Shown here: in pieces, positions 1 through 7,984 of the stretch | Position numbering within the stretch: position 1 is the first letter of the stretch | Layout: each line of letters begins with the position of its first letter | NCBI GenBank assembly: GCA_023231365.1 | Contig: JALNVO010000022.1 | Span: 1 to 18,771, forward strand | DNA: 18,771 bases | Origin: Fibrobacteraceae bacterium | GTDB lineage: Bacteria; Fibrobacterota; Fibrobacteria; Fibrobacterales; Fibrobacteraceae | Direction: 5' to 3' | Notes under the pieces: generated by a model | The model's database searches: none | What the model was told of the DNA's origin: nothing | Seen by the model: the letters and a program-made list of their open reading frames with translations, nothing else | Program-made: the position numbers and the translations under genes

Positions 1-62
1 ACAACAGCAACAACAATAAGAACGAAAACAAGTATATATAAAGTAAAAAAAGGAATTCACGT
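1..62 (+). other. Upstream edge sequence, leader of the first gene
   Basis: This short A-rich stretch precedes the first gene. A Shine-Dalgarno-like AGGA at 51-54 sits eight bases before the ATG at 63. One frame from base 2 reads five glutamine codons and then TAA at 17-19, which could be the tail of an upstream gene, but the other two forward frames are also open for a while, so this cannot be decided here. Confidence 0.3.
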
Positions 63-998
63 ATGTTAAGTCGCGTTGCCGAACGTGTTTATTGGATAGG
101 GCGCTATGTGGAACGTGCAGAAAACACGGCGCGTTGCATAGATGTGAATTTGCAGCTCCAGCTAGATCTGCCAAGCGGTGAATCCTCGTGGGAAGCCCTT
201 TTGCAGGCAATGGGATCTAGTGAGAGTTTTTTAAAAAAGTATGGACGCGCCACTAAAGAAAACGTACTGAACTATCTTTCGCTTGATCCCGAAAATCCGA
301 ATAGTATTTTTTCTTGCATATCCCAAGCGAGAGAAAACGCGAGATGCGTAAGAGAAACCTGCTCATCAGAAATGTGGACCGTACTCAACCGCTATTATCT
401 TCTGTTCAAAGATGCCGCCGTTTCAAAAACCATTATTGAAAAAACACACGATTTTTTCGTATCCGTCAAGGAACTGAGTCAACTCTTTACAGGAGTCGCC
501 CTCGGCACAATGAGCCACGGAGAAGCTTGGCAATTCTTGAAACTCGGGCGGATGGTAGAACGAGCCGACCAAACTTCACGGATCCTCGACGTGAAATACT
601 TTCTACTTCTGCCGAGCCCAGCCCTTGTGGGTATGGCTCTTGATTCCGTGCAATGGACTGCTCTTCTCAAAAGTGTGAGTGCCTTTGAAATGTTCCGCAA
701 GCGCTACTCGCTAGTAACACCGAAAAACGTATCTGAATTTCTAATCTTTGATGAAGAATTTCCGCGGTCTATACGCGTCGCCGTTGCCGGAGAAGAGGCG
801 AGCCTGCGCCGGATTGTAAAAGGAACGTCAAACGGATCAGACTGCGAAAGCATACGCGCCGTAGGCAAGCTCCGCGCCGATCTTGAATTTTCCACCATCG
901 ATGAATATATACAGAACGGACTGCATGAAACGCTCGATAAAATTCAGCGGAAAATGAGCGTCATTCATGGAGCAATAACACAAGAGTTTTTTTCATAG
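63..998 (+). CDS. Stand-alone alpha-E domain protein (DUF403/COG2307)
   Basis: This 311-residue protein is a single alpha-E domain. The N-terminal signature WIGRYVERAENTAR (residues 11-24) and the later WQFLKLGRMVERADQTSR are hallmarks of the family, a helical domain that accompanies circularly permuted ATP-grasp enzymes. The biochemical role is not established; comparative genomics has proposed that these systems form amide bonds, possibly making or attaching peptides. The length is normal for the family. The start at 63 is supported by AGGA eight bases upstream. In most genomes the ATP-grasp gene lies immediately upstream, so its partner is probably just off the left edge. The protein is a paralogue of the C-terminal half of the fusion at 3812-6238: both have the WRFL/WQFL-GR-ERA motif and an NPRS/FPRS segment near the end. 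The family call is firm; the function is inferred. Confidence 0.88.
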   Translation: MLSRVAERVYWIGRYVERAENTARCIDVNLQLQLDLPSGESSWEALLQAMGSSESFLKKYGRATKENVLNYLSLDPENPNSIFSCISQARENARCVRETCSSEMWTVLNRYYLLFKDAAVSKTIIEKTHDFFVSVKELSQLFTGVALGTMSHGEAWQFLKLGRMVERADQTSRILDVKYFLLLPSPALVGMALDSVQWTALLKSVSAFEMFRKRYSLVTPKNVSEFLIFDEEFPRSIRVAVAGEEASLRRIVKGTSNGSDCESIRAVGKLRADLEFSTIDEYIQNGLHETLDKIQRKMSVIHGAITQEFFS

Positions 999-1001
999 GA
1001 A

Positions 1002-1032
1002 CTCCTACACCAGGAGGGGAGAGGAGGGGAGA
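1002..1032 (+). repeat. Polypurine stretch with a 10-bp tandem repeat
   Basis: Just after the alpha-E stop codon there is a 5-bp hairpin (CTCCT at 1002-1006 with AGGAG at 1012-1016), then two exact copies of GGAGGGGAGA at 1013-1032. The G-runs could in principle form a two-tetrad quadruplex on the plus strand. No function is evident. Confidence 0.45.
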
Positions 1033-1055
1033 CACAAAAAAAGTGCCACTCACAA

Positions 1056-1085
1056 AAAAGCCCGTCTCGCAAGAGGCGGGCTTTT
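1056..1085. terminator. Bidirectional intrinsic terminator
   Basis: A strong hairpin with a GC-rich stem of nine pairs (1060-1068 with 1073-1081, including one G-T wobble), a GCAA tetraloop of GNRA type, and flanking A4/T4 that pair. On the plus strand the stem is followed by TTTTCTT; on the minus strand the A-run at 1054-1059 reads as T6. It sits between the convergent alpha-E and GGDEF genes and can serve both. Confidence 0.88.
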
Positions 1086-1102
1086 CTTGATTTGAATGAT
1101 TT

Positions 1103-2857
1103 TCACCTATTTGCCACGCGATTTTTCCCGCTCTGCTTTGCATCATAAAGAGCTTTATCCACACGGATGAACATCGATTCAGCCGTATCTGCTGGGATCG
1201 CCGAAGTAACCCCAACACTTATGGTCACCTGTGGTACAGGAGACAAATTCAAATTTTCAATGCGTTTTCGTATGCGTTCCGCAAGTACATTCGCTCCAGA
1301 TACAGGCGTATTACTTAAAATACATACAAATTCTTCTCCGCCCCAACGTCCAAATACATCTTCCGTGCGTATTGTCAGAGAGACATCTTCGGAAAGTTTT
1401 TTAAGAACGAAATCTCCAACATCGTGTCCATAATTATCATTCACTTGTTTGAAAAAATCAATGTCAAACATTAGAACGGACAAGTCACAACTTTTGCGGC
1501 GTTTTTTTAATTCATATCGAAGAATTTCATCTAAACGGCGACGATTATATATTCCCGTCAAAGGATCATGTTGGGCAAGGAACTCCATCTTTTCCATGGA
1601 CTCGCGCAATTCCTGCGAAGTAACCTCTAAAAATGTAACTAAGCGATTAGAAAGCGGTACATGAGAGGGCGGAGATTCAAATTCCCTATCAATAAAAGGA
1701 GCAACAGGAGAATTGTCCTTTGAGCTCCCTTCTCGGAACCCCACCGCAACAAGCGAACTATTGAGGACACCTCCGCCTTCGCTTGTCTGTAATATTTCGC
1801 CATAACCATAACTCCAGCACAAATTTTCATACGCGTGACGGTAGTATGCAAATTCCCGTTCCGCTTTTTCGTTGCCCATAAACACGCGGCGATTCATACA
1901 GGCAAACAACAAAAGGCCTTGCGGGCGAAAAACAGCCATCGCATTGGCAGATGCAAGCGTTTGCTTCAAAAGATATTCCGGTTTTGAATAAGAAAGACTG
2001 ACATGCATATCCTTCTTGAATTCCACCGAAAATTGCAATCGGCCATCTTTCGTGTAATGAATGGGTACTTTGGCTATTTTACGATTTTTGCTTTGAGCAA
2101 GAAGAGGGAAAGAACATACGTTTTCATAAAAAAATTCATCCGGTTCTACATTCAAATACTGCTTGTACAACTGCAAAGCAAGCAAATTATCGAATTTTCC
2201 GACAAAGCCTTTGTTATCCAATTCCGTTACTTTAAATTCATGCCCAAGCGGAATCCAGCCTAAATTATAATCGATCTTGAGCTCCAATGATTTTCCGCAA
2301 AAAGAGACGACGACGATTCCACATTCATAGATGATTCCATCTACAAAAATCTTGGATTGGTCCTGCACTAGCTTTGCCGTTCCCGCCTGAGCCCCGAACA
2401 CAGGAATTTCATCGTGGTTCCTGCGAATCTCTTCAATGAACGGAGCCGGGCAAAGTTGTACACAAGAAGAGATACAAAGCAGCCCTTTCACATCTTTTTG
2501 AGCATCCAATTCTTTCCGGAACATCCGTCCGAGCTCTACTTGATTTTTATTTTGACAATCACAGCCCTTGATCCAAATTTCACTTTCAAAGAACAAAAGA
2601 ACAGAGATCACCGTATTTTTTTGGGCATCCGTCTTTGCATTCAACGGGCCGAGCGTCGTCATACCGACTAGATGGGCTTCGGGGAGAAAATTCTTGCATT
2701 GTTCTAAAATTTGTTGAATGTGGGAGGTTTCACAAATCGGTTCAAAAATCAGCAATAACTTGCTTTTTGCATTCCGGTAATCTGATTCAGTCGCAATATT
2801 TTTAAGTAATTGAGTTAAAGGCCGTTTTTCAGTCACTTCATAAGTCTGTTGTAGCAT
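1103..2857 (-). CDS. FIST sensor domain - GGDEF diguanylate cyclase
   Basis: This 584-residue cytosolic protein has no signal peptide or obvious membrane segment. Residues about 30-380 match the FIST_N and FIST_C sensor modules, recognised from the pattern of motifs such as VFGAQAGTAK and EGGGVLNSSLVAVGF. A helical linker (about 395-427) leads to a complete GGDEF domain (about 428-584) with HDPLTGIYNRRRL, an intact active site GGEEF at 506-510, and DKALYDAKQSGKNRV near the end. An RTED at 497-500, exactly five residues before GGEEF, fits the inhibitory product-binding I-site. It should therefore make cyclic di-GMP in response to a small ligand; FIST domains have been proposed to bind amino acids. 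The start is the only ATG available before an in-frame stop, with no clear ribosome-binding site. It lies 77 bp downstream of the transglutaminase gene on the same strand, so co-transcription is possible. Confidence 0.9.
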   Translation of the reverse strand: MLQQTYEVTEKRPLTQLLKNIATESDYRNAKSKLLLIFEPICETSHIQQILEQCKNFLPEAHLVGMTTLGPLNAKTDAQKNTVISVLLFFESEIWIKGCDCQNKNQVELGRMFRKELDAQKDVKGLLCISSCVQLCPAPFIEEIRRNHDEIPVFGAQAGTAKLVQDQSKIFVDGIIYECGIVVVSFCGKSLELKIDYNLGWIPLGHEFKVTELDNKGFVGKFDNLLALQLYKQYLNVEPDEFFYENVCSFPLLAQSKNRKIAKVPIHYTKDGRLQFSVEFKKDMHVSLSYSKPEYLLKQTLASANAMAVFRPQGLLLFACMNRRVFMGNEKAEREFAYYRHAYENLCWSYGYGEILQTSEGGGVLNSSLVAVGFREGSSKDNSPVAPFIDREFESPPSHVPLSNRLVTFLEVTSQELRESMEKMEFLAQHDPLTGIYNRRRLDEILRYELKKRRKSCDLSVLMFDIDFFKQVNDNYGHDVGDFVLKKLSEDVSLTIRTEDVFGRWGGEEFVCILSNTPVSGANVLAERIRKRIENLNLSPVPQVTISVGVTSAIPADTAESMFIRVDKALYDAKQSGKNRVANR

Positions 2858-2934
2858 AGCAAAAACATACCATATTTTTTACAAAGCGATATTCTAAAAT
2901 TCCAATTTGATATAGCTCCACAGATCGAATACTC

Positions 2935-3807
2935 TCAAATCGCCGTCACCTCCACGCCCACATGTACCCGATGCGGACCTCCACCGATAATTACCCCCTT
3001 GAGTGGGCTCACATCGCCAAAATCGCGTCCCCAAGCAAGAATTATATGTTCATCTGAAACAAGCAAATCATTTGTGGGATCCACATCCACCCAACCAAAG
3101 GGGGGAATATAAACGCTCACCCAAGCGTGAGTCGCATCCGCACCGATTTTTTTGATCTTCCCCGGAGCAGGATACGTCAGCAAATATCCGCTCACATAAC
3201 GGCTCGGAATTCCAAATGATCGAAGTCCCGAAACCATCAGATGCGCAAAATCCTGACACACGCCTCGGCGTTCCCTCAGCACTTCTGCGACTGTTGTCCC
3301 GACACGAGTTGTACAAGGAGCATAACGAAACTCGTGGAAAATGCGGTGTACCAAATCCATTACCGCCTCATAAAGCGGTCTCCCTGGGGTAAAGCTCAAT
3401 TCCACATAATGTTTAACCGACAAATCAAACACCGCCAGCGGAGAGAAGAAGCGATAGGGCAAGGCTTCGAAGTCTTCTGGCGTTTCTGGATTTTCCATCC
3501 GCTTAGCAACATCTTCCCAAATGGGGCCGGGCCCCTGCATTCTTTCAACTGGACTTACAACTACCTCGCCCTCAGCAATTACCGAAAAATGCACATGGTT
3601 TTGTTCAATACTAAAAGAAAGCACCCGATTGCCAAACATATCCAAGTGTTCTTCTTTTACTGAAGATGTGGGGCAAACGGTTATGTTATGCGAAAGCCAT
3701 TTCTGCCGCAAAGTTTCCCGCGGAAGCAGATGTGCTAAATGATGACTGAGAAGCACAGGCTCCGTATAATCATAAAGTGTTTCATGCCGAATTTTATATT
3801 CTGCCAT
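2935..3807 (-). CDS. Transglutaminase-like cysteine protease of the alpha-E/ATP-grasp locus
   Basis: I place the start at the ATG at 3807 (290 residues, MAEYKIRHETLYDY). An upstream in-frame ATG at 3855 would overlap the previous gene by 44 bp, whereas 3807 lies 4 bp after that gene's stop and has GAGG about nine bases upstream. The N-terminal part matches the bacterial transglutaminase N-terminal domain (HETLYDYTEPVLLSHHLAHL). The core carries the papain-like triad: Cys184 in RRGVCQDFAH, His227 in ATHAWVSVYI and Asp242 in GWVDVDPTND. The end (GRDFGDVSPLKGV) is typical of COG1305 proteins linked to ATP-grasp/alpha-E genes. Members probably cleave or transfer amide bonds; the substrate is unknown. 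No signal peptide is seen, so it should act in the cytoplasm, most likely with the fusion protein encoded just upstream. Confidence 0.9.
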   Translation of the reverse strand: MAEYKIRHETLYDYTEPVLLSHHLAHLLPRETLRQKWLSHNITVCPTSSVKEEHLDMFGNRVLSFSIEQNHVHFSVIAEGEVVVSPVERMQGPGPIWEDVAKRMENPETPEDFEALPYRFFSPLAVFDLSVKHYVELSFTPGRPLYEAVMDLVHRIFHEFRYAPCTTRVGTTVAEVLRERRGVCQDFAHLMVSGLRSFGIPSRYVSGYLLTYPAPGKIKKIGADATHAWVSVYIPPFGWVDVDPTNDLLVSDEHIILAWGRDFGDVSPLKGVIIGGGPHRVHVGVEVTAI

Positions 3808-3811
3808 ATCA

Positions 3812-6238
3812 TCAAACCTCTGTAGCCATTGCCGCAGTATGATTTGCAGGCGCATGACCCAGATATTCTTGGCTCAAGATATCCGAGAAACGGGCAAGAG
3901 AAGAACTCCACTCTCCAAGATTTTTTAAAGAAAGCTTGTTTATATCGCATAACTTAACGTCCGTAGAAATTCGCAAAAGGATTCTAGCCCCTTCTGAAAG
4001 GATTTCGTTCAATTCCGCATTGGGCAAATGTTCCCACTCACGGCGCATCATATCCAATTGAAAAAGTACACTCCGAGGATTAGTTTCATCGCACAAAAAC
4101 AAATCTAAAACAGGAAAAAGCTGCATCCGGTCGCCATAACGGCGCAAATAAGTCATCGTCGCATCGCCAATTTCCAGGAGTTCCCGATCTAATGCAACAT
4201 TCGCATCTTCCGAATTCATCGGATTCTGGAGTACGCTTGCAAGCAGATCTAGCGTAAGCCCGGCTCGTTCAATACAGCGCCCGATTTCCAAAAACCGCCA
4301 GCCATGCCCGCGAGTAAAATTATCAGATACAATGCCGCCAAAAGCAGTGCCTCCGCTCACCAGAGATTCCAATATGGGCAAAAGAGCAGAAGACCCGGCA
4401 AGGCTATCGCTTACAGTCTTGCTATATGCATTGAGCATTTTCCAAGTATCTTCCGTAAGACGGTCGCGCAGCTGTGTTGAGAGCCTCGAAATTTGTTCAA
4501 GGATTACACCTAAACCACCTTCCTGTTCAGACTTTATGGTCAAGCACCAAAGCGTACCTTCAGCATCAAACGGAAGCCCAGTCTCGTGATCCTTCCTTAA
4601 ATGCTTTAAAATAGGAGCAACTTCAGGCACTTCCAAAGCGTTCTGTTCCAAGATTCGCACCGCCAACGCCCGAATTTCACGCGCCGTAAACTCAGCGCGT
4701 TCCATATAACGCCCGAGCCAAAAAAGATTGTCCGCAGCATGGCTAGGCAAATCCCCGCCCGCACGCGAAATCGAGATCTGTTCATCTTTCGGTGCAAGCA
4801 AGCTGAACGTGGTCACCGGCCCTTTAGACAGCACCCACACGTCTTTTTCGCCCGCATAGACTACGCCATCCTTTGTATAAGAGAATTTGGCAAAACCTCC
4901 GGGCATTACGTCATAACCGCCATCGACAAGTGCCGCTGCATACAAACGCGCTGTCGTTTCCGCAGGGAAGAATCCATCTTCGTTAAACGCAGGGACTGTT
5001 GAATGCGGAATAAATTTTTCCGCCATCCATAGCGACGGATCCCTTTGCACTTCGCGGAGAAGAGATAGTTTTCCCGCACTCGTAAGCGAAAGAAAATTCT
5101 TTTCTTCTGCACAAGGTTTCCCTAAAAATCGGCGGAACAGGTATTTTTCAGAATCCGCAAAAACTTCTTCCTGTGCTTTTGAATCCTTTAACCATATACC
5201 CGGAGGAGATGGCAACAATAGTGATTCACCCAGAAGAACTTCGCAGAGTTCATTTAAAAAGCAACGGAAGCCATTCACTTCCAAAGCACCGGAGCCGAGC
5301 GCATTCGCCACTGAAACGGAGCCTGAATGTACAGAGGCAACTAGGCCCGAAGTTCCCTCGCCGCCTTCCGTGCGGAGTTCCAAAGGATCACACAAGGAGT
5401 CTTCCAATCGTCGGAAAAGGATCTCCACCGGCTTTAATCCAGCAAGCGTTTTTAAATATAAATGCTGACCGCGAAGAGTCAAGTCTTCCGTCTCTACGAG
5501 AGGGAAACCTAAATAACGGGCGAGCTGCGCATCTTCAGCACGGCGGGAACCTGCGCCCGGAGAAATGAATACAACCCGGGGATTTTCCGTTTGCACAGGT
5601 GAAATCGAGCGCAAAGTTTCCCGCAAATTTTTAAAAAACAACGCGACGCGATCTGAGCGGATCTCGCGGAAAATTTCCGAAAAGGAACGCACCATCGCCA
5701 AGCGATTTTCCAGAGAAGACCCGAGCCCCGGCGGAACCTGCACATAATCCGTTTCCGCATAAAAATTTCCTTTAGGGCCTCGAAATACATCGCTAGCGAA
5801 CAAATGAATCCAAAGATTTTTCGGCGGTTTATAACCCCACAGAGCACGCAAAAAAAACGGATTTGCATATATGAGTTCTGGAGGAATCACTTTTTCCTTG
5901 AGTATTTTCTGCTCGCCATACAAGTCCGCAAGAATGGCATTGAAAAGCCTCGAGCGTTGCGAAAGTCCTGAGGAAATCGTTTTCCATTCTTCCGCATCGT
6001 AGATCAACGGAATCACATCCAGCGAAATGGCGGACTCCTTGGAAGTGCGGTAATTTTCGGCAAACTCCTTCAAAAATTTATCTGCGCGCATTGCCCGGTT
6101 CAAAAAATCAGAATCGCCCATCGCATCTATATGCTTGCCAAATGCAACAAAGCAGCGGCGAAATTCACCATTTGGCGTGAGGGCTTCATCAAAACGATCC
6201 GCCTTTGCAGAATAAGCATTTAAAAGTGTATTTTTCAC
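3812..6238 (-). CDS. Circularly permuted ATP-grasp + alpha-E fusion protein
   Basis: This 808-residue protein joins two families that are often separate genes. Residues about 60-470 match the circularly permuted ATP-grasp module (COG2308, DUF404/407), with DVIPLIYDAEEW, QRSRLFNAILADLYG and VPPGLGSSLENR as landmarks. Residues about 501-800 are an alpha-E domain beginning NLFWLGRYMERAEFTAR, with WRFLEIGRCIERAG further on. ATP-grasp enzymes use ATP to form amide or ester bonds; here a peptide-ligase or tagging role has been proposed for the family but the substrate is unknown. The start is GTG at 6238: an in-frame TGA lies upstream with no other start between, and there is no good Shine-Dalgarno. 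A TATAAA lies six bases before the GTG, which would fit a leaderless message. It is followed after 4 bp by the transglutaminase gene, forming an operon. Confidence 0.9.
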   Translation of the reverse strand: MKNTLLNAYSAKADRFDEALTPNGEFRRCFVAFGKHIDAMGDSDFLNRAMRADKFLKEFAENYRTSKESAISLDVIPLIYDAEEWKTISSGLSQRSRLFNAILADLYGEQKILKEKVIPPELIYANPFFLRALWGYKPPKNLWIHLFASDVFRGPKGNFYAETDYVQVPPGLGSSLENRLAMVRSFSEIFREIRSDRVALFFKNLRETLRSISPVQTENPRVVFISPGAGSRRAEDAQLARYLGFPLVETEDLTLRGQHLYLKTLAGLKPVEILFRRLEDSLCDPLELRTEGGEGTSGLVASVHSGSVSVANALGSGALEVNGFRCFLNELCEVLLGESLLLPSPPGIWLKDSKAQEEVFADSEKYLFRRFLGKPCAEEKNFLSLTSAGKLSLLREVQRDPSLWMAEKFIPHSTVPAFNEDGFFPAETTARLYAAALVDGGYDVMPGGFAKFSYTKDGVVYAGEKDVWVLSKGPVTTFSLLAPKDEQISISRAGGDLPSHAADNLFWLGRYMERAEFTAREIRALAVRILEQNALEVPEVAPILKHLRKDHETGLPFDAEGTLWCLTIKSEQEGGLGVILEQISRLSTQLRDRLTEDTWKMLNAYSKTVSDSLAGSSALLPILESLVSGGTAFGGIVSDNFTRGHGWRFLEIGRCIERAGLTLDLLASVLQNPMNSEDANVALDRELLEIGDATMTYLRRYGDRMQLFPVLDLFLCDETNPRSVLFQLDMMRREWEHLPNAELNEILSEGARILLRISTDVKLCDINKLSLKNLGEWSSSLARFSDILSQEYLGHAPANHTAAMATEV

Positions 6239-6527
6239 ACTCTTTTTATAGCAAAAAGCGTGCCCTCAAAAAGAGCCCCTAAAATCATTTTTCCAATAAC
6301 ATTCAGCAAAAGACCACAGACAAAAATGTAAAACAGTGCACCAAGAGGAGACGGAAAGGTTGCAAAGCAACAAAAAGCCAAAACCGGATGAATCCTTTAG
6401 TTTTTCGAAAAATTACATTTCCGTATTAAAATTTTCTGTTCCATCTTCCGACTAAATGGGCGCAGGGAAAATATTGAAAACCGATGTCTGCGCCACCAAA
6501 AGTCAATTTCACCGTATGCATTGAGTA
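6239..6527. other. Intergenic region upstream of the ATP-grasp/alpha-E operon
   Basis: This 289-bp stretch has no convincing gene. On the minus strand a TATAAA (about 6245-6250) ends six bases before the GTG start of the fusion gene and is the best -10 candidate; no good -35 was found at the right distance. A 5-bp hairpin GTTGC-AAA-GCAAC lies at 6359-6371 and an AT-only palindrome TTTTTCGAAAAA at 6401-6412; neither has the form of a clear terminator. Confidence 0.35.
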
Positions 6528-6767
6528 TCATACGGTACGATACATATGCATCCTTAGTCCATGCAAAGGCATCTTCACATTATGCCCGGCATACATTTCT
6601 CCAGTGCCTTTAAACGTAACGGATTTTTGAGGAATTTCAGTAGCATTTCCCGTTAAATTCGGTGGTGGAAACGTTTGAAACGTACCCTTGTCTACAGACA
6701 TTTTTCGCTCTACAGAACATGCAGATAAAAACAAACAAGCGGCAATCAAACAAAAATATTTTATCAT
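6528..6767 (-). CDS. Small lipoprotein
   Basis: A 79-residue protein starting with a lipoprotein signal peptide: a lysine, a hydrophobic run and the lipobox LSAC, with the acylated cysteine at residue 17. The mature part is only about 63 residues, with no family I recognise; it has a proline run (FPPPN) and a Met/His-rich tail (KMPLHGLRMHMYRTV). It begins 29 bp after the stop of the AraC-type regulator on the same strand, so both may be one transcript. A small lipoprotein next to a membrane-anchored regulator could be an accessory of the sensor, but that is only a guess. The ribosome-binding site is weak. Confidence 0.65.
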   Translation of the reverse strand: MIKYFCLIAACLFLSACSVERKMSVDKGTFQTFPPPNLTGNATEIPQKSVTFKGTGEMYAGHNVKMPLHGLRMHMYRTV

Positions 6768-6796
6768 ATAATCAAATATTCCCCATAAATTCCGCG

Positions 6797-7909
6797 CTAA
6801 AGAAAACTTTTCCGATATTCCAACGGCGTTTGCGCATATCGCAATTTAAACATTTTGTTAAAATGGCTCGGATTATCAATGCACACGGAACTTGCGACTT
6901 CAGCGACCTGCAAATCGGATTCCTTAAGAAGCCTAGCAGCCTCTTTTAGGCGCAATTCATTTACATAGGCGCTAAAAGTCATCCCCGACTCTTGCTTCAA
7001 GATTTCCGATAATTTATTGCGATCGACGCCGATGCCTTTACATGCCGATTCCAAAGAAAGTTCCGCATCCCCATAATGGCTTTGCAGATAGCCCATAACA
7101 TTATGTGTAATCTTTACGGAATGGGACTCTACTGCTATCTGATTGTAAGAATCCAAAGCATGTTCCTTTTTAATGGATTGTTCCATTTTTTCCCGCGAAT
7201 AAAAAATCCATTCTGACATCAAAATCCAAAGAAGCATCGCAATCATCAATGCAATCAAGCAAAAATTAGGAACACGCGCCCTACCGACGAGATGAATATC
7301 TTTAATTTCTAATTTATCTGTAACATTGCGCTCTACTCCACTGGAAAAATCCAGCTTCATTACCCGATCTAAAAATTTTGATTGATCCGGCGTTTGAATT
7401 GCATTCTTAGAAAACCACCATTCAGGGATGGTAAAGTCATTCAAAGCAAGGCATATTTCTTGAAAAGCGCGAGCCGTCGGCAACGGTTGGAAAAGAAAAC
7501 GGGACGAAAGAGGACTATTTAATTTAGTGAAAGAAGGATCAAATGTCAGGATCTTAAAATGAATTTGATTTATCCGTTCTGTCCGAAGTGTCACACAAAT
7601 TGAGTCATAAGAAGAAAAATCAATCAATTCCGCATTCAATTTCTTTGCATCCGTTACAAAATTCATTCCAACACCTGCATACGGATAATCAATCGCCGGT
7701 TTAACAAAAAAATCACAAGAAAGAATCGAATCGGCAAAAGACCAAGAAGCAGTTGAAACGCCTCCATCGGAAGCATCTCCATAAGCATAAAAATCGACCG
7801 CTCTATTTACAGGGAAAATCCGTTCTGTTTTTTCATAAAAAACAAAATAAAAAATAGTCCAAAGGGCTACCGATAAGGCAAAGCATATAAACGGAAGTTT
7901 TCTATTCAC
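6797..7909 (-). CDS. Membrane-anchored AraC-family transcriptional regulator with periplasmic sensor
   Basis: This 370-residue protein has an N-terminal membrane helix (about 6-24), a periplasmic domain (about 25-212), a second membrane helix (about 213-237) and a C-terminal AraC-type double helix-turn-helix (272-370) ending in the typical pattern SHFNKMFKLRYAQTPLEYRK. It should therefore sense something outside the cytoplasm and bind DNA while membrane-attached. The periplasmic domain, especially ALNDFTIPEWW and KLEIKDIHLVG, resembles the carbohydrate-binding-like domains of the neighbouring cellulase (PLRDFSEMGCWW and LKLYLDQISLI). That suggests it binds a plant polysaccharide product and controls the cellulase; this is inference. 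The start is GTG at 7909, the only option after an in-frame TAA, and no Shine-Dalgarno is visible. It lies 75 bp after the cellulase gene, with a candidate terminator between. Confidence 0.85.
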   Translation of the reverse strand: MNRKLPFICFALSVALWTIFYFVFYEKTERIFPVNRAVDFYAYGDASDGGVSTASWSFADSILSCDFFVKPAIDYPYAGVGMNFVTDAKKLNAELIDFSSYDSICVTLRTERINQIHFKILTFDPSFTKLNSPLSSRFLFQPLPTARAFQEICLALNDFTIPEWWFSKNAIQTPDQSKFLDRVMKLDFSSGVERNVTDKLEIKDIHLVGRARVPNFCLIALMIAMLLWILMSEWIFYSREKMEQSIKKEHALDSYNQIAVESHSVKITHNVMGYLQSHYGDAELSLESACKGIGVDRNKLSEILKQESGMTFSAYVNELRLKEAARLLKESDLQVAEVASSVCIDNPSHFNKMFKLRYAQTPLEYRKSFL

Positions 7910-7933
7910 AGAAATGAAAAATACATTTTCTTA

Positions 7934-7976
7934 CAAATAAAACATGCCGCAGAAGCGATTAAAAGCCCCCACGGCA
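7934..7976 (-). terminator. Candidate terminator after the GH9 cellulase gene
   Basis: On the minus strand TGCCG-TG-GGGGC and GCTTC-TG-CGGCA can pair over 12 positions, several of them G-U wobbles, around the loop TTTTAATC, and TGTTTTATTT follows. It would end or attenuate the cellulase message before the regulator gene. The wobble content makes this a moderate call. Confidence 0.5.
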
Positions 7977-7984
7977 GGCGGTTT

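Noticed and set aside
3808..3855. Upstream extension of the transglutaminase gene to an ATG at 3855
   Set aside because: It would overlap the preceding gene by 44 bp and add 16 residues not typical of the family; the ATG at 3807 has GAGG in place and begins at the family's usual N-terminus.
6359..6371. Hairpin GTTGC-AAA-GCAAC as a terminator of the regulator-lipoprotein transcript
   Set aside because: The stem is 5 bp with a three-base loop and no T-run follows it on the minus strand.
7910..7932. A six-codon leader peptide (MYFSFL) overlapping the regulator's GTG start
   Set aside because: The overlap with the GTG is neat, but such short frames are expected by chance and no ribosome-binding site precedes it.
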